64,000 nucleotides of DNA from Apostichopus japonicus (taxonomy: Eukaryota; Echinodermata; Holothuroidea; Aspidochirotida; Stichopodidae), in contig NC_092563.1 in the NCBI RefSeq assembly GCF_037975245.1, forward strand, positions 18,990,094 to 19,054,093, in the 5' to 3' direction. Within the stretch, counting starts at the first letter, position 1. Every line of letters starts with the position of its first letter. A program made the translations under genes and the position numbers. Below the pieces are notes generated by a model. That model ran no database searches, was not told where the DNA came from, and worked only from the letters and a program-made list of their open reading frames with translations. Positions 24,701 to 32,100 of this stretch are shown piece by piece.

Positions 24701-26207
24701 AAAGAATTATTGAAAGTTTTGGCTGGTATCTTCATTGTAGCCTATACTTGGTAGCATCATTATAAGTTGATTATAAGGAGCTTATATGAGAGGTGTTTGC
24801 GTCCTTTGTCACCAGATTGCAATATTAATGATTCTTGTGACGTGTACATTCCATGCCATCCACACGGCGTTACGAGTACCGACCACAAGTCTATTCCTAG
24901 TCGTGCTGCTAATGTCAGACTGCATGGCGTTGCAATTTTTCTTCCTGGTACGAGATTCTGGTAGCTGGCTGGAGATTGGTACAAGGTAAGTTGAGTCTTT
25001 TCTATTTTATTATATTTACATTACGCGGTGGAGCAATTTTGAACAGCGCCGATGGCAACAACATAAGGTTAGACAACAACGTAAGTTTAGACAACAGAAG
25101 TTTAGACATCAATGTGAGTTTGAGCAACAGCGTGGTAAAACAGCAGCAACAACTTTAGTTTGACAACAACAAACTTAGTTTAGACAACGAAATGAGTTTG
25201 CCCTATTTGCATTCCATACTTTTTAGTCATACTAGGTTCTTAATCTTCTTGATTAAAGAAATTTATTTACTGAGCCTAATAAGTGCTTACGATCGATGGT
25301 TCGATGATTAAAGAGATGCTGGGAGAGTCAGTTTTGGTTCTCGATACTATATGTTCATTCAGTACATGGTTACAGAGAGTGACGGCTAATAGAGGGTGCT
25401 ATTCCACTATCTACAAATACTGTATGTATCATCGTGAAAATAGTTATCAGTGGATTTGGTTTTGATAATTGAGTGAAGTTAAGACTGTCGGTTTGTTTTC
25501 ATCATGGTTTAATAAAATAAAAAATTTAAAAACCTGGCTTGAAATTGGCTTGTTGTGGTAAAACTACTTTCAATAAAGTTTCCTCATGGATTTGTGAAGA
25601 AATTTGATTTCTTTATTTTTTCTGCTGATAGTTGGTTTAGATATTTGGTTTGATGTCTATTGATACTAAAATTCCACTACAAAGTATATCATTACCCTTA
25701 CGTATGAGGCTTAAAAGCTATTGCTTTTTCCTCATAAACCAATTCATTCTACACCATTTCCCCAGGGATTTGTCGAAGAGATACGATATACACATATTTT
25801 TGTATGATCATTTTAGATAATCTTGCTTCATTTCCTTTGATACTATTTAAAGTCAATTACAGTGTAGATCATTACAAGAAAGGAAGCTGTTTAAAACAAT
25901 CAACTTTTTAATATTTGATAGATCTGCATCATCATAGAATAAATATGCCAGCATATTCACATATAGTCTTTAATGTAAATTAAAGTAAAGACTGTTTAGT
26001 TTAAAACTATAAAACTTACTGTAAAAGTTGAGTAAGTTACATTTATTTAATTGTTCTTTCATTTTTTTCCCTTTCTTCTCTTTCAGCATTAGTCATTATG
26101 TCATCGTTATGAGTGTCATCCTTCAAGTTAATGTGCTACTACTCCTTGCCAAATGTTTCACCACCTTTAGGTTCTCAGACATTGGAGGAAAGACTCACAA
26201 ACTTTGA
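493..26207 (+). CDS. PIGN: PIGN, GPI ethanolamine phosphate transferase 1 (5' truncated by window; 15 exons)
   Basis: The ER multispanning enzyme adds ethanolamine phosphate from phosphatidylethanolamine to the first mannose of GPI-anchor precursors. Exons: 493-599, 1664-1919, 2516-2632, 9471-9664, 10553-10687, 13164-13243, 15630-15875, 16791-16986, 18620-18711, 20715-21017, 21396-21486, 21957-22105, 24318-24393, 24816-24985, 26087-26207. All junctions are GT/AG and in frame, giving 776 residues and a TGA stop at 26205-26207. The human protein has about 931 residues, so roughly 155 N-terminal residues, including the catalytic threonine region, lie upstream of the window. Exons 1-4 hold the end of the alkaline-phosphatase-like lumenal domain, with metal-ligand motifs [21 protein letters not shown] and GTHGAGH. 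Exons 7-15 encode the hydrophobic multi-pass PigN domain, with conserved blocks [27 protein letters not shown] and [19 protein letters not shown]. The gene looks intact. Product assignment is firm; exact junctions come from sequence reading only. Confidence 0.96.
824..1085 (+). mobile_element. tRNA-derived SINE, copy 1
   Basis: The 5' part has RNA polymerase III A-box-like tggtcaagtggttaag (831-846) and B-box ggttcgagcc (875-884). A conserved core ttgggcaaggcactttatc follows. A ~250-bp homologous copy lies inverted at 23985-24236. It is a SINE, not a tRNA gene, because the acceptor and anticodon arms do not close. Confidence 0.8.
1396..1490 (+). repeat. Dispersed repeat tail (SINE/LINE 3' end-like)
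   Basis: An (ATT)n run precedes 'gatatagcgctcttttcatg' and 'gttcaagagggctttacaa'. A degenerate relative occurs at about 9690-9792 (microsatellite followed by atgctcaagagcactgtacaa). It resembles the 3' tail of a marine-invertebrate retroposon. Confidence 0.45.
1664..1919 (+). CDS. PIGN: PIGN exon b, catalytic domain metal-ligand motifs
   Basis: Phase 0 start after ttcttaaaag; donor gtacgt. Encodes [12 protein letters not shown], then [13 protein letters not shown] and, at the end, [10 protein letters not shown]. In the alkaline-phosphatase-like fold the Asp and His residues of these two motifs bind the catalytic metals. All are present here. Confidence 0.95.
2516..2632 (+). CDS. PIGN: PIGN exon c, GTHGAGH metal-ligand segment
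   Basis: Acceptor ttaacatcttag, donor gtaagg. The split Gly codon joins exon b to read [23 protein letters not shown], split by the junction after DWG. This matches the human DWGSHGAGH segment that supplies the last metal-binding His. Confidence 0.93.
3119..3933 (+). mobile_element. Nonautonomous DNA transposon (TTAA MITE), copy 1
   Basis: It is flanked by TTAA at 3115-3118 and 3934-3937. Termini are agcagcattttgcgt and the complement acgcaaaatgctgc, a 14-bp inverted repeat. The 815-bp body contains two imperfect ~240-bp direct copies of one segment (about 3120-3356 and 3360-3590; shared words ccactagtttgaattc, aaaacagcaaa). The TTAA target is typical of piggyBac-like transposases, but the TIR differs from classical piggyBac, so the superfamily is tentative. 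A second copy lies inverted at 23110-23905. Confidence 0.85.
4027..4475. mobile_element. TIR element (MITE-like), unclassified
   Basis: The ends are gctgatagtc (4027-4036) and gactatcagc (4466-4475), a perfect 10-bp inverted repeat. cgattaa-type words recur inside both ends. No clear target-site duplication was found, so the superfamily is open. Confidence 0.55.
7060..9020 (-). pseudogene. Decayed non-LTR retrotransposon (LINE) reverse transcriptase
   Basis: Read on the minus strand, broken frames show reverse-transcriptase landmarks in order. They are FQNYFNSI near 8780, a decayed WK...NDYRQID block (like WK..NYRPI) near 8220-8320, [12 protein letters not shown] (like G.PQGSVLSPLLF) near 7810-7850, [10 protein letters not shown] near 7630, and [12 protein letters not shown] near 7480-7510. 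Many frameshifts and stops make it inactive. The clade looks like the CR1/L2/Jockey group, but that is inference. It is interrupted by a hAT MITE at 8393-8707. Confidence 0.7.
8393..8707. mobile_element. hAT MITE inserted in the LINE relic
   Basis: The 315-bp element has ends caggcgcgtagcc and ggtacgcgcctg, and is flanked by a perfect 8-bp duplication CATGAGTG (8385-8392 and 8708-8715). An 8-bp duplication and CAG..CTG termini are hallmarks of hAT elements. It contains a G11 run near its left end and no transposase. Confidence 0.88.
9471..9664 (+). CDS. PIGN: PIGN exon d, end of phosphatase-like domain
   Basis: Acceptor tgtttcttacag, donor gtaggc. Encodes [19 protein letters not shown], then [19 protein letters not shown]. 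The block [19 protein letters not shown] is almost identical to human PIGN. The preceding intron is 6.8 kb and rich in mobile elements. Confidence 0.96.
9665..10552. other. PIGN intron
   Basis: Apart from the (TAA)n tract and the retroposon-like tail up to 9792, nothing recognisable is seen. Confidence 0.6.
9690..9722. repeat. (TAA)n microsatellite
   Basis: About nine TAA triplets lie just after the PIGN exon d donor, followed by a degenerate relative of the repeat tail at 1396-1490. Confidence 0.9.
10553..10687 (+). CDS. PIGN: PIGN exon e, lumenal linker
   Basis: Acceptor ccaaattcag, donor gtaagt; exactly 45 codons. Encodes [20 protein letters not shown] and [17 protein letters not shown]. 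It is weakly conserved, as expected of the linker between the catalytic domain and the membrane domain. Frame continuity on both sides supports it. Confidence 0.88.
10688..13163. other. PIGN intron
   Basis: AT-rich, with a short (CT)n run near 11053-11068. I see no exon, RNA gene or bounded mobile element. Confidence 0.55.
13164..13243 (+). CDS. PIGN: PIGN exon f, before first C-terminal TM helix
   Basis: Acceptor ccccgtgtgtag, donor gtgaga. Encodes [20 protein letters not shown] then FLG. Human has LKGLSYYHTYDRFFLG in the same place. Confidence 0.93.
13450..13740 (+). repeat. Dispersed repeat, copy 1
   Basis: It shares ordered words with 44527-44810: accagctttgg, caatctgaatttgat, ggtcatccaaacagaaatt and a final 'gatgac/aatgacc' block. 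The same order and strand over ~290 bp show common origin. No terminal repeats were found, so its class is unknown. Confidence 0.7.
14113..14165. repeat. (TCTG)n microsatellite
   Basis: Tandem tctg units with one interruption (ttggtatg). Confidence 0.8.
14658..14791. repeat. ~33-bp minisatellite, four copies
   Basis: Repeats of ggttgaagcatgtttacctt followed by gacttaaatatta, with small indels. It lies within a PIGN intron. Confidence 0.8.
15630..15875 (+). CDS. PIGN: PIGN exon g, transmembrane segments
   Basis: Acceptor cttttcaacag, donor gtacgt. Encodes [19 protein letters not shown], then a second hydrophobic run [16 protein letters not shown] and [15 protein letters not shown]. These correspond to the first transmembrane helices of the human C-terminal half. 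Confidence 0.93.
16791..16986 (+). CDS. PIGN: PIGN exon h, transmembrane segments with VLSFFYR
   Basis: Acceptor tttttctgacag, donor gtgagt. Encodes [20 protein letters not shown] followed by [11 protein letters not shown]. The [10 protein letters not shown] motif is identical to human. Confidence 0.95.
17680..17845. repeat. Palindromic element with 46-bp arms
   Basis: The left arm 17680-17725 and right arm 17800-17845 are reverse complements with about three mismatches (tagcgtgcgttactcac / gtgagtaacgcacgcta). The 74-bp loop contains a further small hairpin (gatgcactcggg / ccctcgtgcatc). A partial third arm copy lies at 17551-17575. It is probably a foldback MITE. Confidence 0.75.
18361..18619 (+). 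repeat. Tandem triplication including a splice acceptor
   Basis: Three units of 88, 87 and 84 bp start at 18361, 18449 and 18536, each with gttaaa-attgactttaaatt. Each ends in ttcttctttctccaca. Units 2 and 3 end in a usable CAG|ATGA; unit 1 ends in CATATGA, which lacks the AG. The third copy is the acceptor of PIGN exon i. Confidence 0.9.
18620..18711 (+). CDS. PIGN: PIGN exon i, transmembrane helix ending PLLPVVG
   Basis: Encodes [20 protein letters not shown] then [11 protein letters not shown]; human has VFPLMPVVG. The acceptor used (AG 18618-18619) is the last of three tandem copies of the same acceptor module. Use of the upstream copy (exon starting 18531) would run into an in-frame TGA at 18564-18566, so 18620 is the productive start. 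Confidence 0.92.
18712..20714. other. PIGN intron
   Basis: It carries the CGTT-rich MITE (19864-20144). Nothing else is recognised. Confidence 0.55.
19864..20144. mobile_element. CGTT-rich MITE with nested palindromes
   Basis: The termini gcaaacacaaaatgttgt (19864-19881) and acaacgttttgtgtttgc (20127-20144) form an 18-bp inverted repeat with one mismatch. Inside, gtggtgttataaaaacgt pairs perfectly with its complement after a 6-bp loop (about 19931-19972), and a second palindrome overlaps it (cgttatgcgacg / cgtcgcataacg). No transposase is present. Confidence 0.7.
20715..21017 (+). CDS. PIGN: PIGN exon j, transmembrane segments
   Basis: Acceptor attttacttcag. Encodes [16 protein letters not shown], then [30 protein letters not shown] and [10 protein letters not shown]. 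The donor was set to gtatcc at 21018 because reading on reaches TGA at 21046-21048. Splicing to 21396 instead restores the human-like STSHEGLF (human STGYEALF). Confidence 0.9.
21396..21486 (+). CDS. PIGN: PIGN exon k, short transmembrane exon
   Basis: This 91-bp exon follows ttcttttgaag and ends at gtaaat. Encodes [20 protein letters not shown] then [10 protein letters not shown], which aligns with human [21 protein letters not shown]. The alignment and perfect phase (2 to 0) support it despite a weak acceptor. Confidence 0.85.
21957..22105 (+). CDS. PIGN: PIGN exon l, [12 protein letters not shown]
   Basis: Acceptor tatcatttcag, donor gtaatt. Encodes [20 protein letters not shown], then [20 protein letters not shown] and NIASVNS. 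The last 12 residues are nearly identical to human [12 protein letters not shown]. Confidence 0.95.
23110..23905 (-). mobile_element. TTAA MITE, copy 2 (inverted relative to copy 1)
   Basis: It is flanked by TTAA at 23106-23109 and 23906-23909, with perfect termini agcagcattttgcgt. The body is the reverse complement of 3119-3933 with scattered differences, and keeps the same internal duplication. Length is 796 bp. Confidence 0.87.
23985..24236 (-). mobile_element. tRNA-derived SINE, copy 2
   Basis: Read on the minus strand it begins tgtggtcaagaggttaagg (A box) and gggttcaagtcc (B box), with core cctagggcgaggcacttc. It is collinear with 824-1085. Confidence 0.8.
24318..24393 (+). CDS. PIGN: PIGN exon m
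   Basis: Acceptor ttttctttcag, donor gtgagt. Encodes [20 protein letters not shown] then ALLLWK; human has [20 protein letters not shown]. Confidence 0.95.
24816..24985 (+). CDS. PIGN: PIGN exon n
   Basis: Acceptor ctttgtcaccag, donor gtaagt. Encodes [20 protein letters not shown], then [20 protein letters not shown] and [12 protein letters not shown]. Joined to exon m it keeps the spacing of human WKILIPFVLVMCAF. The SD-MAL-FFFLV-D-GSWL-IGTS block is diagnostic. Confidence 0.95.
24986..26086. other. Last PIGN intron
   Basis: A degenerate minisatellite of ~18 bp lies at about 25065-25200 (repeated gtttagacaaca words). The rest is AT-rich and featureless. Confidence 0.55.
26087..26207 (+). 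CDS. PIGN: PIGN terminal exon with stop codon
   Basis: Acceptor ttctctttcag. Encodes [20 protein letters not shown], then [20 protein letters not shown] and TGA at 26205-26207. Human has [18 protein letters not shown] at the same position. The C-terminal tail is short, as in the family. Confidence 0.94.
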
Positions 26208-26830
26208 TTTTTCAAGAGGCTGTATGTTAAACTTGGAAGTTCACAGTATTGGGTTTAATTGTTACATGCTATGCTGTGATTTCACTTGGAGATCCTGCTG
26301 TCAATTTTATGCTTATCGGTGCTTTTGCATTTCACATTTACAGATAAAGATGGAAACTTTTTTTTTATGCACAGTTTTTTTCTGTTCTTCTTTACAGAAG
26401 GGTGTGATGCAACTTCAATGTGGTTGATAATATTGTTGGCAAAGGCTGAAGATTCGTCCAAAAGTACTGTCGTCAGTAATTATTATAAATTATAAATTGC
26501 CTATTTTAATCCAAGGAAAGATGTGAAGATTAGAAAGGTTTCATCTTGTAAGTCAAGTTCAAAGTCTTGATGTCCAAAATTGAAACTTTCAAAAAAAAAA
26601 ACAAAAAAAAAAATGAGATTTTGTGGTAAGTTGGAGTTTGTTAGTTCTGAACTTTTTTGAACTTTGATGTGATCAGTAATATTTCTGACAAAGGCATTTT
26701 AGCAAAATTTTGTTCAAAAAACATATAGTTATTTTATGCAATTCTAAATGTCTGTTGATTGCAAACAAAAAGTGGCTGTTGGTAATCTAAAAGATAAGGT
26801 AAATAAATTTGGCAGTTTTGGGAATTCTTA
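26208..26830 (+). other. PIGN: PIGN 3' UTR (extent inferred)
   Basis: No coding potential follows the PIGN stop codon. A canonical AATAAA lies at 26812-26817 and is one plausible polyadenylation signal, but the real 3' end cannot be fixed from sequence alone. An A-rich stretch at 26591-26614 lies inside the segment. Confidence 0.4.
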
Positions 26831-29071
26831 GTAGAGGTGGTTAAGATGTAGTTTGACCTGAATGGTTTTATTTTAAGACAAACTTACATTTGTTTTGTGT
26901 TTGGTTAAGAATAAGTTCCATCTGGCTATACTAAATATTCTGTACCCTGTGTGTTGGAAATTAACATCATCGATTATGTATTGGATTGTTAAATCTGGAG
27001 AACTTTAGTATGATTATACTTAATATGAGAAGTGGAAGTTGTCTAAAAAATGTGTGCCTTGTCTTTTCAATTGAATCAGCAGGTTTCAATCAGAATGAGA
27101 AAGAGTAGTTGTTAACAGTTTCATTTTCAAAGGCCTTTGCAGTTGCAAAAACCAACTGTTTCCATGCAGTTTGATCCATTGCAATATAATATGGATTACT
27201 TATAATTGTTTGTATGAAGAAATTGATGAAAATGGTAGAACAAGTTCGGGGCAATATTTTGTTGAAAATTTTATACCAATTCCCTCCATACTAATGAAGA
27301 CAGGTCGCTATTACAAGAAAATGAAAGAAAAGAAAAAAAATGAGTGTTATTTTGTTTTTATGTTTTAAAGCTAATCTGTAAGATACAAAATGTCTGGGAT
27401 ACTAGCTCCTTTTCGGGCAAAGAAGATGGAGTTGCGTTCTCAGTCCAGACCTGAAATGCTGGTATCAATCTATTGTTTTATGTAATATGCTAATTACTTA
27501 ACCCAAAATTCTTGTCCTTCATACAAATCACAAACACTGATCTAGATGCCATATGCATCACTAAGTGTCTTTGATAATTTTGTAATTCATTGAAACTAAC
27601 TATCATAAATGGAGGAATGAAAGGCTTTCAGTATTATTTCATCATTTTACCTCACTTTGAAACATTCCATTCAAAAAGGTTGCATAGCCCCCTACATGCA
27701 TAGCCCCTCGCTCATAGCCATGCCAGGCAAAACAAATGAGTGGTAACATAACAATGTTATGTATGAAATGTCACTACAAATGGTCTTATGATTGAGTTGT
27801 GACATAACAATGGCGGTTCATGCATAGCGGGAATTGTAAATATCTGAACTTAATAATGGTCAGCCATGCCAGGCAAAAGGTCAGATAAGTGAAATGTGAC
27901 ATAACAATGGCATTCATTTAAAGCCCTCACTAATAGCCAATATCTGCACTTAATAATGGCCACCAAAGAATCGCCTATTTGTATATAGCTTTGACAGGAG
28001 GCCGTATTCATATTTGATCATATTTATCGTAAATGTAGTGATATAAACATTCCCAAGTAGTCATTATAACCATCTAGATGAAGGTTTCATCTTATTTAAG
28101 GGTGCTGATCTCAAACTAGACAAGCTATAGAAACAATGCTGGTGCCCATCTAATTATCGTTAACTTAAATTCAAATAAAATTGTATCATGAACGATGTGA
28201 ATAGGGACAAGCTTTTATTAATTCAAAATTAAAATAAAATCATATTTACATTTATTAAAAATAACAAAATTTATAAACGTTTCCTCACTTGATAAAATGG
28301 TTAACATGTCCCTAATTATTAGCAGTTAAACGATTGCGTGAGTGTGTGTTCAAAACATGTTTTATACGTTTGTTTGTAACTATATGCGTTATTACGATCA
28401 AAGTATATAGGTAATAATTACAATCACACATTGTAGTTGTTCGACGTACCCATTATGTTTTAAACACACAAGAACAAACTAAAAGCAATATCAACAAAAC
28501 CAAGTGCACATACGCATACGCACACACATAGCCGCCTGCATGACTACAAAATTATGGTTACGATAATCATCGAAAACCAAAAAGGTAGCATGAACTTAAT
28601 CCGAACAACCTGGTGCTATTATCAGTCTATTTCTACATGTCCTTATGTTCATATATTATAAACGTTGTGTACCAAAGCAAAATTGAATAAGCATGAGTGA
28701 TATCATATAAACTGACAAGATGTGTAATTTTTTTCTTTATTTTCCACTATTTATTTTTTATTCATCTATTATTTTTATTACTATTATTTAGGAAATACAA
28801 TCAAACTTTGATATTAAAACACGATTTTCTGTTGTTTTCCACCACTGACATCACACTTGTCTGTTCCAGCTCATTTTGATCTAACTTTTTGAACAATGAA
28901 TATCTCCAATACGGAAAGAAAAAAACATCACAGCTGTAATATGTTTGTCTGGAAGGTCGGTGAATATAAACACATGAAACACTCATTATGTAAGAATATG
29001 CTGTCGGAGTCAGGTAGCCGTAAGCAGTAAGATCCCGATATAAGGACGGGTAAAGCTGACTGACTAAGACT
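26831..29071. other. Intergenic region between PIGN and WDR59
   Basis: This is AT-rich DNA without a credible ORF. It contains a degenerate local duplication at about 27710-27960 (words catgccaggcaaaa, gtgacataacaatggc and acttaataatgg each occur twice). The WDR59 promoter should lie just upstream of 29072, but I see no TATA box or other recognisable core element. Confidence 0.6.
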
Positions 29072-29125
29072 ATGGCTGCGAGATGGAGCACTGAAAACCC
29101 GCTAAAAACAACATTGCCGAGAAAT
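29072..29125 (+). CDS. WDR59: WDR59 exon 1 with start codon
   Basis: The ATG is followed by MAARWSTENPLKTTLPRN and donor gtaaga. Human WDR59 starts MAARWSSEN and, like this one, has about 18 residues before the ATAMSVDC segment of exon 2. The exon is phase 0 at its end and exon 2 is phase 0 at its start. Confidence 0.88.
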
Positions 29126-32100
29126 GTAAGATAGTTATCCAAAATTGAGTTGGTTATATTATATTAATTAACAGGCGTGTCCACTTTTCTTCATTTGGGG
29201 CTGGCTTGTAGGCCTAACCGAATCTAGAAAAATTCGCGGAATTAGTCTCTTACTGTAGACCTTAACGTCGTGATGAGAGACTTCCAAATACTATAGGCCT
29301 GCCCTTGAAATAGAACTAGTGTAAGTGTTACTTAGACTTGTCCTAGCCAAGTGCTAGGCTTATATCTAGTGAGGTATAGATCAAGCTGATGCGATTTACC
29401 TTAACGAATCACCATTTGCACTTTAAAATTAAATAACTAAGGTCCAGGTTAGACCTACTGTAGGTTAGGTAACATTTTTATAGTTGCTCATGTCCATTGA
29501 ACTACCTAGGCATAGGTAGCCTACTTGCAACTTCAAAATTATATCATTTTAGTTCTGCTACCAAGTACCAGCTTCCACTCAGCTATTAACCTGATATGTG
29601 AGTTTACACTCAGAACTAAAAATATAACTTTTGTTTAACTGTTAGGCCTAAGTTTCTTTCAAAGTTTTTGTTATGTTTTGTCAGTAAGCTATATTGAAAA
29701 AATAAACGTAAGCCATAGCAGGGGCGTCGGAAGCTTTTTTGGATTGGTACGGCAGATCAGAGTGTGGCCGTCTATCATAATTATCGGGGGGGGGGGGGGA
29801 CGTTTGGTAGGTCAAACTACGCTACGTGCCACCATTGTTGGCGTGTAGCATTAATGGAGAAAATTTTGAAAAAATGTCTCCCAGATTGCAGGAAATGGCA
29901 CTTCCCGAGCTTGAAAACAAAACCCCTGCCACCCGACTAATCTTCTGAAACACATTTTGAAGTATGTTTCATTTTGGTTCTTTATTTTTTGCCATTTTTT
30001 TTCTTAGTCCTACTTCTTTGGGTTTTTTTTTTTTTTGCGCCGTGATTATTGGTCCGGCTCCGACACCCCTGCATAGTATGTGTGTAGGTCAAGGTGACTA
30101 CAAATCATTCAAGACTAATGTGTGGAAGGTGAATTGGCAGATTTCTCTAGGGAACAAATCAGATTATGATTCATCAACAATAGGGTTAGACAATATTAAT
30201 TGTTTGTTAATTTAAGAGTGGGTTAGTTTTGTTAAGTATATTGTGCTTCAACATTTAAGCAATTCGTTCAATCGACATAGCCAATGAAGCAAATACCATC
30301 TATAGGTTAATGTTTCTAGATTTATTTGTTTAAGGCTGTCCCTCTGCTGGATCATGATGACCAAGATGTTGTTCCTTGCTAGTGATTTCATTCATGACAG
30401 TACCAAAAAAAAACTTAGTCAAAGATACACACAGTTGCATCAGTATGTATTCAATTTGAGCTCAATGTTTCATAGAACCATGTCTGACATTCAATTAAAA
30501 TAGTTGAAGTCCACGATTCCTTTAACAGAAGACATATTCAGTACACAATTTGATATTTATCACTACCCATTGAATCATATGAAAGCATTAAACTGTAAAC
30601 TCTTCTTGAAACCTTTGAGACTTTAGTGAATGTTATGTAGTAATCAATCATTCAGTTATAGCTAGAAGCATTTTACTGTAACAGAAATTCCCATTTTCTG
30701 CTGAGCTTAGACAGTCTTTAACAGAATGTTATGACTTACTCTTTCTTCTTACAGGCCAGTGCTTTGGCTCTTGATTGCACCGGGCAGTTAGCTCTGCTAG
30801 CCGGGTAAGACTTTTGTTCAATATATATATATCTTATTTAAATTATTGCTCACACTTTCCATAAGATGCCAAAATAGTGACTACCTCTTCAGCCTCTTCA
30901 AAGGAGTTTTCATGGTACATGCAGAAGACAGTAATGCCTTCACCATAAACATGCCTACACAGTATACAGTATGTTACGAGAGGAAAAAAGTTTGTGTCTC
31001 AGGGACGCAAGTCCCCAGAAAAGTTTGCGTCCCATTAAAACAAGCTTGCGTCCCATTCTAACACCAACTGCTTATATTGTATGACCTATTTTTACCAGTG
31101 AAGTTGTAAAGATGCAATCATATCACTGCCTTCACTTTGTGAATGCTTCACACAATATATCGGGCAGATACAATTTAAATTGTTGACATAGTAGGTTAGA
31201 TTCTAGGTTATTGGCTTCATTACTTGAGCAATTAGTTCAATCGACATACTGTAGCCAATGAAGCACATACCATCTATAGTAATGTTTCTAGATTTATATG
31301 TTGTAAAGGCTGTCCCTCTGCTGGATCATGATGACAGTTGACCAAGATGTTGCTCCCTACTGGGGAATTCCCCTCTACTATTGCTCCCTGCTAGGGATGG
31401 ATGCTAGGAATTGTTGCCCATTAGGGATTTCATTCATGTCAGTACAAAATGAAGCTAGTTAAAGATTTCAAGAGTTAAAGAGACACAACAGTTGCACAAG
31501 TAGTGTATTCAATTTGAGTTCATAGTTTTCATAAATAGTTTTGAAAATAGTTTAATTTATAATGTATGCATGACAGTTCTATGATGGAGCCTTATAAACA
31601 ATAGCCTTATGTTATTACTTATTATATTTGTTAAGTGGTATTGTGTGTTCTTTGTTCTTGGAAGTGCAGATGCTGTCAGACATTTCATATTACATGAACT
31701 GTTACCTCCTATGGTTTAGAAAACCTATCAGGACTGTACATAGATTCTGTTGTCAATTAAGCTTTGATTAAAGGGCAGGGATACAAGTGGATAAAATGAA
31801 ACAATTGTATGTTTCCATTCGAGTAGTGTGAAATATTTATTCAATAACATTGTTGTAAAGTGGTTTCAAGATTTAAGGGAAACTTTATAGTTCTTTATCG
31901 ACTGCCTTTTCTTTCTTTTTCAGCCGTCTTAATTTTGATGTCATCAAACTTGATCACCTGCCTAATGGGAAAGTGGTCTGTATTCCCAGGAAAAGTAAGA
32001 TGAAGCTAGATGTCTCGGCAGCCGAGTGGAATCCTCACCGATCCCATAGTCTTGTCTTTGCAGTCGCTGTGAGTTCATTACCCTCATTTTGATAGCACCG

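Larger units (their letters stand above)
29126..30754. other. WDR59 intron 1
   Basis: It contains a hAT-like MITE (29719-30071) and the first copy of a direct repeat (30257-30480). No other feature is seen. Confidence 0.6.

Noticed and set aside
28801-29142. Minus-strand ORF of 113 codons over the WDR59 start
   Set aside because: It is antisense to WDR59 exon 1 and has no recognisable domain. A chance frame is more likely than a divergent gene.
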